Origin: Phycisphaerales bacterium
GTDB taxonomy: Bacteria > Planctomycetota > Phycisphaerae > SM23-33
Assembly (NCBI GenBank): GCA_003171235.1
Contig: PMYM01000045.1
Coordinates: 1 to 18,186 of the forward strand
Direction: 5' to 3'
Length of the DNA stretch: 18,186 nucleotides
The translations under genes and the position numbers were made by a program. Each line of letters opens with the position of its first letter. Position 1 is the stretch's first letter. Positions 1 through 7,515 of the stretch are shown here, in pieces. The notes beneath the pieces were generated by a model that was not told the DNA's origin, did not search any database, and worked only from the letters and a program-made list of their open reading frames with translations.

Positions 1-13
1 CGGGCGGCCGGAC

Positions 14-292
14 TCAACGACGTCCGCCGCCAAAGCCTCCTCCCCGCCCGCCCCCAAAGCCGCCCATCGCCCCGGCGCCGCCAAAGCTGCTGGCGCCGCC
101 TCGGCCGAAGCCTCCGCCTCCGCCCATCCCTCCGCCGGAGGAAACCGGGCCGGAGACGCGTCCGTTGCTAAAGGAGGGACCCGCAACTCGCCCGAAAGCC
201 GCTTGCGGCGCGGCAAACGAGGGCGCCGGCGCCGCCATTGACGATCGCACCGCCGGCGCACCGCCCGAAGGCATTGCCGACGGCGCAAAGGA
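14..292 (-). other. Out-of-frame Gly-rich C-terminal tail of the upstream secreted protein
   Basis: This frame opens after a TGA at about 290-292 and reads SFAPSAMPSGGAPAV, then Ala/Pro-rich sequence, then repeated GGG/GGF/GGR blocks ending GGGFGGGRR with stop TGA at 14-16. Such Gly-Phe-Arg tails are typical C-termini of secreted low-complexity proteins, and the codons here end mostly in G or C. The main frame over the same bases reads CysGlyAla nonsense. A +1 shift at about 283-292 would join the two. Whether this is an assembly or sequencing indel, a real mutation or recoding cannot be told from one sequence. Confidence 0.6.
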
Positions 293-1808
293 TCATGACC
301 GGCGAATCAGCGGTTCTGCCCCAGGCGGTTTCGCCGCTGGGCAGGCCGCGAGCAACTCTGGCCACCGACGGCGAAGCCGACCCGAACGAATCACCCGCCC
401 CCGCCCGCGGGGTGATGGTCACTTCCGACCTGGCAACTGCTCCCTGGGGCGTGGGTGCGACGGCGGAAAGCGCCGCCTGGCCCGAAGCGAAGGGCAGGGA
501 TCTCGACTCCCCCACCGCCACGCCGGCCCGGGGGTTGACCCTTGGGACAATGGTGGTCGCCGTCCCGCGGGCGATTACGGCCGAGCCTGCCGCTTCGGCG
601 GACAGGCTGCGATTGACTAGCGAGCTGGCGCCGGCGCCCCTGGAGCGGCCGCCAAGACGGTCCAGCGGGATACTGCCCAGGTTGGGCGACAACTGCCCGG
701 CAGCTCGCCCAGCCGAAGGCTTGCCCACACTCAGCATGGACCGGCTGGGCGTAAGCGTCCGGGAGGCAATTACGCCGGAGCCGCTGCCCCTTCGGCTGCG
801 GGCGCCGAAGGAATTCGTGGCCCAATTCTGCCCGCCGGAACCATTATCATGGCCGCTGCCCGACCAGTGGTGATCGAAGTCGCCATGATGATGGTGGCGA
901 TTGAAGCCATCATTATCATTGTCGAAGAAGATGATGGGCCAGCCCCAACCCCAGCCGCCCCACCAGTCAGGCGTATAGGCGGGGTTGTAGTTGGCGTACA
1001 TGTCGTTGTAGCCATAGCCGTTTGGGACGTAGTAATCCGGGCTGGCCGAGTAAAGTTGGTTGCTCAGGTCGCCCACCTGGCGAGACAGTTCGCTGGTCTG
1101 CAGTTGCAGGCCATATATCTGGCGCTGGAGGTCGACCTGGTCCTGCGGGATTTCAGCCGGTTGCGTGGCCGGGACAGCCTGGGCGTCAGCGGCGGCCTGG
1201 TCCGAGGAAGGTGCATAGGCCGGCAGGTCGCCCGTTTGGCCATAGCCTTCACGGTAGGCCTGGCTGGAGGTCGCCTGCTTGGGCAATCCGACCAGCAACA
1301 GCCGGTCCACCTCGGTCAATTGAGGTTTGGGGGCCTGGGCGTCGTACCAGGCCATCAACTGGCCGGCCAGGCGGTCGATCCAGGCCTCGTTGGGAGCAAG
1401 CGTGGCGGCGCGGACAATGGCCGACAAGGCCGTTGTCATGTTGCCGCCCGAAGCGCTGACGGAGGCGACCACGCCCCAGGCCCTGCCATTCTCAGGTTCG
1501 AGCCGGGTGAGCGTCCGGGCCGCAATCGACGCCATCTGCAACTGGTCCAGTTGCAGCATGCGGTCCATGTAGGCCTCGTGCAGCGCGATGTTTCGCGGGG
1601 CGGTTTTCAGAGCCTGGGAATAGGCCTCCAGGGCCTGGAGCGGATCGGTGGCCGTCTGTATGGCGTGTATCAGGACGGCAAGCTGGCCGGTGTCGATGAT
1701 TCGGGGATCCTGCGGAATGTACGGCTGGTCGGTCAACGAATATTGCGCCAGGGCGCTGGAAGAAGTCAATCCCAGGGCGATGAGCATTATCATTTCCCTG
1801 GTCTTCAT
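168..1808 (-). CDS. Secreted TPR/coiled-coil protein with low-complexity C-terminal half, frameshifted near its end
   Basis: A Sec signal peptide covers residues 1-22 (hydrophobic MIMLIALGL, then SALAQ). Helical TPR-like repeats at about 45-155 follow (LEAYSQALKTAPRNIALHEAY, then RTLTRLEPENGRAWGVVA). A short coiled coil lies at about 224-254 (Leu/Gln-rich). Then come a Tyr/Trp/Gly-rich stretch (258-290), a His/Asp-rich patch (301-315) and a Ser/Ala/Arg-rich linker. The start is well supported: AAGGAG at 1816-1821 sits 7 nt before ATG. The last ~40 codons of this frame turn Cys-rich and unlike the rest, while the frame beside it encodes a clean Gly-rich tail (separate entry at 14-292), so the native protein probably ran to position 14. 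The exact function is unknown. An exported, surface or envelope-associated role is inferred from the signal peptide and composition. It is transcribed divergently from trpG/pabA, 113 nt away. Confidence 0.75.
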   Translation of the reverse strand: MKTREMIMLIALGLTSSSALAQYSLTDQPYIPQDPRIIDTGQLAVLIHAIQTATDPLQALEAYSQALKTAPRNIALHEAYMDRMLQLDQLQMASIAARTLTRLEPENGRAWGVVASVSASGGNMTTALSAIVRAATLAPNEAWIDRLAGQLMAWYDAQAPKPQLTEVDRLLLVGLPKQATSSQAYREGYGQTGDLPAYAPSSDQAAADAQAVPATQPAEIPQDQVDLQRQIYGLQLQTSELSRQVGDLSNQLYSASPDYYVPNGYGYNDMYANYNPAYTPDWWGGWGWGWPIIFFDNDNDGFNRHHHHGDFDHHWSGSGHDNGSGGQNWATNSFGARSRRGSGSGVIASRTLTPSRSMLSVGKPSAGRAAGQLSPNLGSIPLDRLGGRSRGAGASSLVNRSLSAEAAGSAVIARGTATTIVPRVNPRAGVAVGESRSLPFASGQAALSAVAPTPQGAVARSEVTITPRAGAGDSFGSASPSVARVARGLPSGETAWGRTADSPVMILCAVGNAFGRCAGGAIVNGGAGALVCRAASGFRASCGSLL

Positions 1809-1884
1809 TGTAACACTCCTTAACTATTCAATCTTAGGCGCGCAGCCAATGCTTTGCCCCCCGGCGGCCAGGCGGGCACTTGAC

Positions 1885-1914
1885 TTGACCGCCCCGCCGG
1901 CAGGCCGGTAGGAT
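1885..1914 (+). promoter_or_regulatory. Possible promoter of the trpG/pabA gene
   Basis: TTGACC at 1885-1890 and TAGGAT at 1909-1914 are 18 nt apart. Transcription would begin at about 1921-1922, on the preferred start codon, giving a leaderless message. The AGGA inside TAGGAT could equally be a Shine-Dalgarno for ATG 1922 (8-nt spacing), so the -10 reading is not unique. Confidence 0.35.
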
Positions 1915-1921
1915 GGGCTGC

Positions 1922-2494
1922 ATGATCGTGCTGATCGACAACTACGATTCCTTCACCTACAACCTGGTGCAGCGGATCGGCGAGTTGGGCAAGGGGCACG
2001 AGATACGCGTTTTTCGCAACGACGCCGCCACGCCCCAGCAGGTTCAGGATGAGCTTCACCCCACTCACCTGATTATCTCGCCGGGACCGTGCACGCCCGA
2101 CCAGGCCGGTGAGTCCATGAACTTCATCCGCTATTTCCACGGCAAGATCCCGGTGCTGGGCGTCTGCCTGGGCCACCAGTGCATCGGACAGGCGTTTGGG
2201 GGCAAGGTCGTGCGGGCCGAGCGCCTCATGCACGGCAAGGTCTGCCAGATCCGCCACGACGGGCGGGGGCTGTTCGTCGGCCTGCCCAACCCCTTCGCCG
2301 CCACGCGCTATCACAGCCTGATCGTGCGGACCGACGGGCTGGACGCGGATTTCGAGGAGACGGCCTGGTCGGCCGACCAGAACGAACTGATGGGCATTCG
2401 CTCCAAAACCCATCCCACCGAGGGCCTGCAATTCCACCCCGAGAGTTTCCTGACCGACCCGGGCCCGCAGATCCTGGCCAACTTCCTGAAATAG
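1922..2494 (+). CDS. trpG/pabA: Glutamine amidotransferase, anthranilate / aminodeoxychorismate synthase component II
   Basis: This is a class I glutamine amidotransferase that releases ammonia from glutamine for a chorismate-using partner (TrpE in tryptophan synthesis or PabB in folate synthesis). From ATG 1922 the protein has 190 aa, the usual family length, and opens MIVLIDNYDSFTYNL, the hallmark of TrpG/PabA. The oxyanion motif SPGPCTPDQAG, nucleophile Cys82 in GVCLGHQ and catalytic His172/Glu174 in FHPES are all present. An in-frame ATG at 1913 would add only three residues; 1922 is preferred because it matches the family N-terminus and has AGGA 8 nt upstream. No trpE or pabB lies nearby, so the gene stands alone and may serve both pathways, as in some bacteria (inference). 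It converges on the exported protein at 2645-3658. Confidence 0.92.
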   Translation: MIVLIDNYDSFTYNLVQRIGELGKGHEIRVFRNDAATPQQVQDELHPTHLIISPGPCTPDQAGESMNFIRYFHGKIPVLGVCLGHQCIGQAFGGKVVRAERLMHGKVCQIRHDGRGLFVGLPNPFAATRYHSLIVRTDGLDADFEETAWSADQNELMGIRSKTHPTEGLQFHPESFLTDPGPQILANFLK

Positions 2495-2524
2495 AGATCA
2501 CTCACAGGAACGGCCACCCGCCCA

Positions 2525-2647
2525 GCAGCCCGTTGAAAAAGGATTCTCCCCGTAGCACGGGCGTCTCGCCCGTGTCCAAAGGCCTTCCTTTTCGATGGTC
2601 GTCGGTCATGGGCGAGACGCCCATGCCACGTTTTCAACGGGTTGTTA
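2525..2647. repeat. Palindromic intergenic repeat with two nested hairpins (MITE/REP-like)
   Basis: The outer inverted repeat is CCCGTTGAAAA at 2529-2539 against TTTTCAACGGG at 2631-2641. Inside are two 8-bp hairpins: CACGGGCG-TCT-CGCCCGTG (2556-2574) and CATGGGCG-AGA-CGCCCATG (2607-2625). The second is the inverse of the first, with its C:G pair replaced by T:A on both sides of the stem. The element fills the gap between two convergent genes, where it could work as a bidirectional terminator, but it has no T-tract after either inner hairpin. Its nested symmetry looks like a dispersed repeat; copy number cannot be judged from one copy. Confidence 0.7.
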
Positions 2648-3658
2648 GGGGGCGGTCGCGGCCTGGGCGGCATTTGTCATCTCGGCGACGATGGCGCCGT
2701 TCTGTTCCATGGTTATGGACTGGCTCTGGCCCTGCGGCCCCTGCACGATCATCTCGATAGAGCCGCTCTGGCTGGTCTTGTTCTCCTGGGGCATGCCGGT
2801 CTGAAGGTTGAACCTGGTGGCGCCGGAGATTTTCATGTCCATCTTATTGATGGTTATCTGCGCCGGCCCAAAGGCCGCCGTGGTCGGCTGATCGGTCTTG
2901 AGCGTGCCGGCAAATTCCACCATCGCCAGCTGGGGCGGCCCCGGCTGGACCTCCTTGAGCGTGCTTTTCATCTGCAACTGGGCCGGCCCCAGCACCGGCA
3001 CGGCGATCCTGATGTCGTTGGACCAGCTTTCCCCCACGGCCACCGGCCGGGCCGGCAGCGACTGCGCCGAGGGAGAGATCATCTGCTTGAGCATGTCGTC
3101 GCCCATCTGTTTCTTCATGGCCTCCAGAGTTTGCGCCATCTGGGGGTCGTTCTTGTTCTCCTGAATGAGCTTGTCCCACATCTTGTCCAGCCCGCTGGCC
3201 GACTTGATTGTGCCGTCGGGCCCCTGCACCAGTTCCAACTGGGCGCCGAGCATGGGCCCGTAAATGGCCTTGAGATTCGGGTCCTGCTTTTCCGGCGGGT
3301 CGTTGCTGTCGTAGGCCATGGCCATTCCCTCGGATTGGACTTTCATCACGAAGCGCTTGTATTCCATGCCGATGACAAGGTCGCCCTGGGCGTTGGGTTT
3401 GGCGACCTGCAGGGCCATTTCCACGTCGTTCTTGATATTCTGCTTCTGCTGCTGATCGCCGGCGCTTTTGATGGTCTGCGCCATGTCGGTGTGAATGGAC
3501 ATGAGGTAATTGCCGCTCTGCCAGGTGCGGCGAAAACTGACCTTCTGGCTGGCCGGCGAGGAAGCGGCCGCGTCGGCCTTGAGGGCGGGCGAAGTGGAGT
3601 GAGCGGCACAGGCCAAACCGAAGGCACAGGCCAGGGCCAGCAGCCAGGGGCGTTTCAT
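2645..3658 (-). CDS. Exported protein of unknown function, possibly DUF6263-like
   Basis: The 337-aa protein begins MKRPWLLALACAFGLACAAHS, a Sec signal peptide. Cysteines near the cleavage site hint at a lipoprotein, but the lipobox is not canonical. ATG 3658 is chosen over an upstream in-frame ATG at 3793 because the signal peptide starts here and AAGGA lies about 9 nt upstream. The mature part alternates beta-rich stretches with a charged helical insert (ENKNDPQMAQTLEAMKKQMG). It contains the sequence RPVAVGESWSNDIRI, which resembles DUF6263-type planctomycete and Bacteroidetes proteins; that match is from memory and needs a profile search. No catalytic motif is evident. The gene converges on trpG/pabA and diverges from psd. 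Its stop codon sits in the right end of the palindromic repeat at 2525-2647. Confidence 0.75.
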   Translation of the reverse strand: MKRPWLLALACAFGLACAAHSTSPALKADAAASSPASQKVSFRRTWQSGNYLMSIHTDMAQTIKSAGDQQQKQNIKNDVEMALQVAKPNAQGDLVIGMEYKRFVMKVQSEGMAMAYDSNDPPEKQDPNLKAIYGPMLGAQLELVQGPDGTIKSASGLDKMWDKLIQENKNDPQMAQTLEAMKKQMGDDMLKQMISPSAQSLPARPVAVGESWSNDIRIAVPVLGPAQLQMKSTLKEVQPGPPQLAMVEFAGTLKTDQPTTAAFGPAQITINKMDMKISGATRFNLQTGMPQENKTSQSGSIEMIVQGPQGQSQSITMEQNGAIVAEMTNAAQAATAP

Positions 3659-3726
3659 GGGCGTATCCTTTCCTATAGTGCAGTCTAGGCCCGCATCGGT
3701 GCGGCCGGCACAAGCGGGCGGCCGAA

Positions 3727-3755
3727 TTGACTTTGGGCGACGTAATTCATAGAGT
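3727..3755 (+). promoter_or_regulatory. Predicted sigma-70-type promoter of psd-pssA
   Basis: TTGACT (3727-3732) and TAGAGT (3750-3755) are exactly 17 nt apart in the 115-nt gap between the divergent genes. The predicted transcription start is near 3762, leaving a leader of about 12 nt before ATG 3774 with no clear Shine-Dalgarno. Confidence 0.5.
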
Positions 3756-3773
3756 GCCTTCACGGTTGATGCA

Positions 3774-4442
3774 ATGAGATTCCCTTTTACCAAGCATGGT
3801 TGGCGGGAGTTGCTGCTGGCGACGGTTTTTTGCGCCGCCCTGGGGGCGGTGGCGGCGTCGAGTTTCTGGCCGGCGGCGGTGCTGCCGGCGCTGCTGTGGG
3901 TTTACTGCCTGGCCTTCTTCCGCGATCCGGTCCGAGTTGCGCCGGCAACTGACTCCCTGCTGGCCGTGGCTGACGGGCGGGTGACCGACATCACCCCGGC
4001 CGATCCGGATATCCTGGGCGAGCCGGCCACGCGCGTGGGCGTCTTCATGGGCCTGCTGAGCGTGCACATCAACCGCAGCCCCCAGGCCGGCAGGGTGCTG
4101 TCCATCACCCATAAACCCGGCGGCTACGCCGACGCCCGCCGCAACGACGCCTGGGCGACCAACGAATCGGCCAGCGTGGACATGCAGGTCGGCTCGGGGC
4201 AGCAGGCCTATCGCCTGCAGGTCCGCCAGATCGCCGGCTTTGTCGCTCGCCGCATCGTCACCGACCTGGCCGTGGGCCAGGAACTGCGGGCCGGGCAGGT
4301 AATCGGCATGATCAAATTCGGCTCGCGGGCGGAACTGATCGTGCCCGACCGGGTCATAGGCCGCCTGGCCGTGAGCGTCGGACAATACGTCTATGCGGGC
4401 CAGACGGTGCTGGTGGAGCCCAAGCGCCCGGAGAAACCATGA
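3774..4442 (+). CDS. psd: Phosphatidylserine decarboxylase proenzyme (short form)
   Basis: This membrane enzyme decarboxylates phosphatidylserine to phosphatidylethanolamine. The 222-aa length fits the short, archaeal/alphaproteobacterial-type class. The N-terminus carries hydrophobic membrane segments (about 13-48), followed by FFRDPVR, the ADGRV motif (66-70) and VFMGLLSVHINRSP (90-103), which corresponds to the family's DVHVNRxP motif. The self-cleavage site is Gly183-Ser184 in IKFGSRAEL; cleavage there converts Ser to the pyruvoyl cofactor and splits off a small alpha chain. The usual GST is GSR here. The last codons overlap pssA by ATGA, so translation is probably coupled and the pair forms the two-step route CDP-diacylglycerol to PS to PE. 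The start lacks a good ribosome site. Confidence 0.92.
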   Translation: MRFPFTKHGWRELLLATVFCAALGAVAASSFWPAAVLPALLWVYCLAFFRDPVRVAPATDSLLAVADGRVTDITPADPDILGEPATRVGVFMGLLSVHINRSPQAGRVLSITHKPGGYADARRNDAWATNESASVDMQVGSGQQAYRLQVRQIAGFVARRIVTDLAVGQELRAGQVIGMIKFGSRAELIVPDRVIGRLAVSVGQYVYAGQTVLVEPKRPEKP

Positions 4443-5356
4443 CTCAGCAAACCCCGCCGCCGGGACGTCCGCGCCGCCCGCTTCGCCGGGCCATCCTGCG
4501 TTCCACCGCCGCCTTGCCGGCCATGGTCACGCTCATGAACGGGGTGGCCGGCTTTGCCTCCATCTACTATGCCACCCTGGCCGGATGCGCCCAGCCCAGC
4601 ATGGAGCCCAACATCCTGACCACGGCGGCCTGGCTGATCTTCCTGGCCATGGGCTTCGACGCCCTGGACGGGCGGCTGGCCCGAATGACCCGCCGGGTCA
4701 CCGACTTCGGCGCCCAACTCGACAGCCTGTGCGACGTCATCAGCTTCGGCGTCGCCCCAGCCGTGCTCATGTGCCGCACCTTCCAGATGCTGCTGGGCCG
4801 CCCGGAATACGGCTTCCTGCAACTGGCCAGCCCCGGCCTGATCGACATCATGTTGGGCATCGGCGTGGTGTACGTCTGCTGCGCGGTGCTGCGGTTGGCG
4901 CGCTTCAACGTCGAAAACGCCCCCGACCTGCTGCATCACCTGAGCTTCAAGGGCCTGCCCTCCCCCGGCGCCGCCGCCACCGTGGCCGGCATGGTGATAC
5001 TGGCCAATCACCTCCAGTCGCCTAAGGTCGGCGGCTGGCAGGCGCTGGACTGGATCAACGTCGCCGTGGGCGTGACACTGCCGTTGGCGACGCTGGCGGT
5101 GGCGCTGCTGATGGTCAGCCGCTTCCGCTACCCGCATCTGATGAACAAGTTCATCCGCGGCAAGCGCCCGGTGAGCTACATCGTCAAGGCCATGATCGTG
5201 GTGGTGGCGGCGGTCTACCTTAGGGTGGTGGCCCTGGCGCTGGTGCCGCTGCTGTACGCTTTGTCCAGCCCGGCAAGCGAACTTTATCGTCGTGCCCGGG
5301 GCAAGGCCCCCGCCGCCAGGCAGGCCCCGCCCCCGGCTGTTCGGCCCCCGGCATAA
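4439..5356 (+). CDS. pssA: CDP-diacylglycerol-serine O-phosphatidyltransferase
   Basis: The protein makes phosphatidylserine from CDP-diacylglycerol and L-serine, supplying the substrate of the adjacent Psd. The CDP-alcohol phosphotransferase signature is complete: Asp77-Gly78, Ala81-Arg82, Gly91, Asp95 and Asp99 with canonical spacing, in a stretch beginning FDALDGRLAR. The 305-aa protein has a basic cytoplasmic N-terminus (RPRRPLRRAILR) and about seven hydrophobic segments, fitting the integral-membrane Bacillus/archaeal-type subclass and not the soluble E. coli type. ATG overlaps the psd stop (ATGA). The C-terminal 25 residues are Ala/Pro/Arg-rich and probably disordered. The stop codon TAA lies in the loop of a terminator hairpin. 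Confidence 0.92.
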   Translation: MTQQTPPPGRPRRPLRRAILRSTAALPAMVTLMNGVAGFASIYYATLAGCAQPSMEPNILTTAAWLIFLAMGFDALDGRLARMTRRVTDFGAQLDSLCDVISFGVAPAVLMCRTFQMLLGRPEYGFLQLASPGLIDIMLGIGVVYVCCAVLRLARFNVENAPDLLHHLSFKGLPSPGAAATVAGMVILANHLQSPKVGGWQALDWINVAVGVTLPLATLAVALLMVSRFRYPHLMNKFIRGKRPVSYIVKAMIVVVAAVYLRVVALALVPLLYALSSPASELYRRARGKAPAARQAPPPAVRPPA

Positions 5357-5371
5357 GCCGGGAGCTCTTTT
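5347..5371 (+). terminator. Intrinsic terminator overlapping the pssA stop
   Basis: Stem CCCGGC (5347-5352) pairs with GCCGGG (5357-5362) around loop ATAA, followed by AGCTCTTTT. The loop contains the pssA stop codon. The stem is short (6 bp, all G:C) and the T-tract modest, so this is a plausible but not strong terminator separating psd-pssA from tadA. Confidence 0.5.
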
Positions 5372-5432
5372 GTGTTCTATCCGCGCCCCCCGCCTGACGG
5401 CGGGGGCTGCAAACAGGACTTCCGCGCCAGGA

Positions 5433-5897
5433 ATGATCTCTGATCAGGAACTTATGGAGTTGGCGTTGCAGCAGGCCCGCCTGGCTGGGCAGGCCGGCGA
5501 CGTGCCCGTGGGCGCGGTCATCGCCCGAGAGGGCAAGCTCATCGCCTCCGCCTTTAACCGGCGGATTATCGATGCCGACCCCACCGCTCACGCCGAAATG
5601 CTGGCCATCCGCGCCGCCGCCGGCGCGCTGGGCGACTGGCGGCTGGAGGGATGCACCCTGGCGGCGACCCTGGAGCCCTGCTGCATGTGCGCCGGGGCCA
5701 TCGTGCTGGCCCGCATCGCCCGGCTGGTTTACGGCGCCGCCGACCCCAAGGCCGGCGCAGTGGACACGCTGTATCAACTATGCTCCGACACCCGGCTCAA
5801 CCATCGTGTGGAGATAGCCTCCGGCGTGCTGGCCCGGGACTGCGCCGACCTGCTGAGCGACTTCTTCCGCAAGCAGCGGGCAATGGGCAAGAAATAA
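5433..5897 (+). CDS. tadA: tRNA-specific adenosine deaminase
   Basis: TadA converts adenosine to inosine at the wobble position of tRNA-Arg(ACG). The 154-aa length is normal. Zinc and catalytic residues are in place: His53-Ala-Glu55 in TAHAEM and Cys83/Cys86 in EPCCMC. The fold begins with an amphipathic helix (ELMELALQQARLAG), then DVPVGAVIAREGKLI, typical of the family, and ends with a basic helix (LLSDFFRKQRAMGKK). The open frame extends upstream, but ATG 5433 is chosen because it gives the family N-terminus. AGGA lies almost directly against this ATG, so the ribosome site is poorly spaced. A 76-nt gap with hairpins separates it from pssA, and a strong terminator follows. Confidence 0.93.
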   Translation: MISDQELMELALQQARLAGQAGDVPVGAVIAREGKLIASAFNRRIIDADPTAHAEMLAIRAAAGALGDWRLEGCTLAATLEPCCMCAGAIVLARIARLVYGAADPKAGAVDTLYQLCSDTRLNHRVEIASGVLARDCADLLSDFFRKQRAMGKK

Positions 5898-5905
5898 ACC
5901 TTTAT

Positions 5906-5938
5906 CCGGTTAGCCGGTAATCAGCCAACCGGTTTTTT
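5906..5938 (+). terminator. Intrinsic terminator of tadA
   Basis: CCGGTT (5906-5911) pairs with AACCGG (5927-5932), extended by an inner GC pair, and is followed directly by TTTTTT (5933-5938). It starts 8 nt after the tadA stop and lies between tadA and the convergent PEP-CTERM gene. Confidence 0.8.
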
Positions 5939-5980
5939 CACATGCTCGATTGCCCGCCGGCGGACAACTTGTCGGCGGTT

Positions 5981-6874
5981 TCAGCTCCGCCGCCTCCGCA
6001 TCAGCGCCAGGCCGCCCAGGATCAGCATGGACAGCGTCGCCGGCTCGGGGCTCTCCTCCATGGCCATCTGCAACTCGACCTGTGGATGGCCCAAGCTGTA
6101 GTTGACAAACAGTGTGCCATTGAGATTGTTCTGCCAGATCGGGGAAGCGGCGACCCACGCGCCCGTGGCCGGGTCGATGAAGTCGATCGTCGCCTCGCCC
6201 TGTTGAATGATGCCGTCGGCGGGGACGGGGGGGACGACGTTGCTGTTGCCATCGGTCCAGTGGAAGCTGGTCAGGGTGAGGCAGTGGCCCCAACCGTCGG
6301 CGTCGTTGATGCAGATTTCAACGTCCTCGCAGGCCGTGAGGTTGTTATACAGGAATTGCCACCTTGGGTAAGTGTTGTCCTGCACCCAGGCGGGCTTGGC
6401 CATCGGCGGGGCGTGGAGAACCCAGCTTTCGGACATCTGGGCGCCGTAGGTGGTTATGCCGGGCGCCTTCTGCTCCAGGTAGGTGTACTTGCCGTAAATG
6501 CCCATGGCCTGGTAGGTGCCATTGGTGGCCACCTGTGTGTTCATGAAGCCGGGGCTGGCGAGTTGGGAAGCCACGGCGCCGATTTCCGACATATCGACTA
6601 CTCCGTCGTTGTCGGTGTCGGGCACTATTTTTGTCCCGTACGCAGCATACTTATTCTGCAGGTACACGAACGAATTGGCGGTCGCCACCGGCACGCAGGC
6701 GACGCCCTGGATGGCTACAGGCAGGACCGACGGATCGTTCTGCACAAGGTAGCCGTACAGGCCCAAGTCTTTCTGGATGTCGTAGCTCACAGGCACAGGC
6801 ACCTGGCCCCAAGCCGGGATGCTCATTACCGCCAGCAGAGACAAAGCCAGAATACCACGCATGGAAGTGGACAT
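5981..6874 (-). CDS. PEP-CTERM secreted protein with a papain/C39-like Cys-His-Asp arrangement
   Basis: The 297-aa protein has an N-terminal signal peptide (MRGILALSLLAVMSIPAWG). Its C-terminus is a PEP-CTERM sorting signal: SPEPATL (275-281), a hydrophobic helix (LSMLILGGLALM) and RRRRS. Such signals are processed by exosortase and direct proteins to the envelope or extracellular matrix. Between them, Gln56 and Cys60 (AIQGVACVPVATANSF), His197 (GWGHCLTLTSF) and Asp234 (DFIDPATGAW) occur in the order and context of papain-like C39 peptidases, whose usual pattern is Q-x(n)-CGPTA, GHAV and DPxTG. Residues 86-97, DTDNDGVVDMSE, match a perfect EF-hand calcium loop. Protease activity is inferred, not shown; the usual CGP is CVP here. 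The start has GAGGTG 5 nt upstream. It converges on tadA. Confidence 0.85.
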   Translation of the reverse strand: MSTSMRGILALSLLAVMSIPAWGQVPVPVSYDIQKDLGLYGYLVQNDPSVLPVAIQGVACVPVATANSFVYLQNKYAAYGTKIVPDTDNDGVVDMSEIGAVASQLASPGFMNTQVATNGTYQAMGIYGKYTYLEQKAPGITTYGAQMSESWVLHAPPMAKPAWVQDNTYPRWQFLYNNLTACEDVEICINDADGWGHCLTLTSFHWTDGNSNVVPPVPADGIIQQGEATIDFIDPATGAWVAASPIWQNNLNGTLFVNYSLGHPQVELQMAMEESPEPATLSMLILGGLALMRRRRS

Positions 6875-7515
6875 ATCTCACCTCGCTTTCAGTCAACTGA
6901 TCACTGGTCTGGACCCTCGGTAAGCCGCCACGCGGCGGCAACACCGCTCACGCCAGGAACCCCAGGCGACATCACGAAATGGCGGTCGTCGCCGTGGGCA
7001 AGAACTTGGAAACGAAGGTAAATATGCAAGAATTGGTCGGACTATGCGGGAACTAGGCCTGGCGGCCTTGGCGGGAAACGCATGAGCGAGTACGCATCTC
7101 GCCCTTAAGCTGGACGCACAACTTCGCCGCTCCCATAGCGTGTCGGAGCAACATACTAATCTACCAAGATTCTCTATTTTGTCAAGTCAGGTAAACACAT
7201 TACTTCGACGCACGAGCGTGCTTTTCTATATATGGGAAAAGGTGTTACAGAGAGTGAATTTTCCAGACTCCTCTCGCGCGCGTCCGGATTTATGCCTTGC
7301 GACGGAAGGTTTCCCCGCTCTGCCCCAAGGCACCCCGCAGTGCAGGGCTCGCCGCCTTCGCCCCAGCAGCGTCGGCCCTGGTCGCGTCTGTCAATTCTGA
7401 AACGGCTCCTCAGGCCGGGCATGAAGGCCTTCGGGCGGAGCGGGCCGGGCAAAAACCGTTGTCAGTTTTCGCCCGCGGCGGTATGCTTTTGGTTCTTGTT
7501 CTGCAAGGAAACCGG
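6875..7515. other. Intergenic gap between divergent genes, no gene supported
   Basis: This 641-nt gap holds the upstream regions of the PEP-CTERM gene (minus) and the epimerase cluster (plus). A GC hairpin lies at 6924-6939 (GCCGCC-ACGC-GGCGGC). The section 7141-7265 is clearly AT-richer than its surroundings and includes TTGTCA at 7179-7184, a small hairpin GCAC-GAGC-GTGC with a T-run, and TATATAT at 7227-7233; it is the likely promoter zone, though no -35/-10 pair is convincing. Open frames from 7140 to 7515 have no protein-like composition. Confidence 0.55.

Noticed and set aside
849..1823. Long plus-strand open frame opposite the secreted TPR protein
   Set aside because: It is antisense to a gene with signal peptide, strong ribosome site and TPR repeats; its own sequence is Val/Gly/Gln-rich without domains.
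2642..3688. Long plus-strand open frame, His/Leu/Gly-rich
   Set aside because: It mirrors the exported protein on the minus strand and shows the composition typical of a GC-rich antisense frame.
5385..5407. GC hairpin between pssA and tadA as a terminator
   Set aside because: The 9-bp stem with a bulge has no T-tract; the hairpin at 5347-5371 is the better candidate.
7140..7515. Open frames upstream of the first epimerase, including an N-terminal extension of it
   Set aside because: No conserved features; the Rossmann strand and ribosome site fix the start at 7516.
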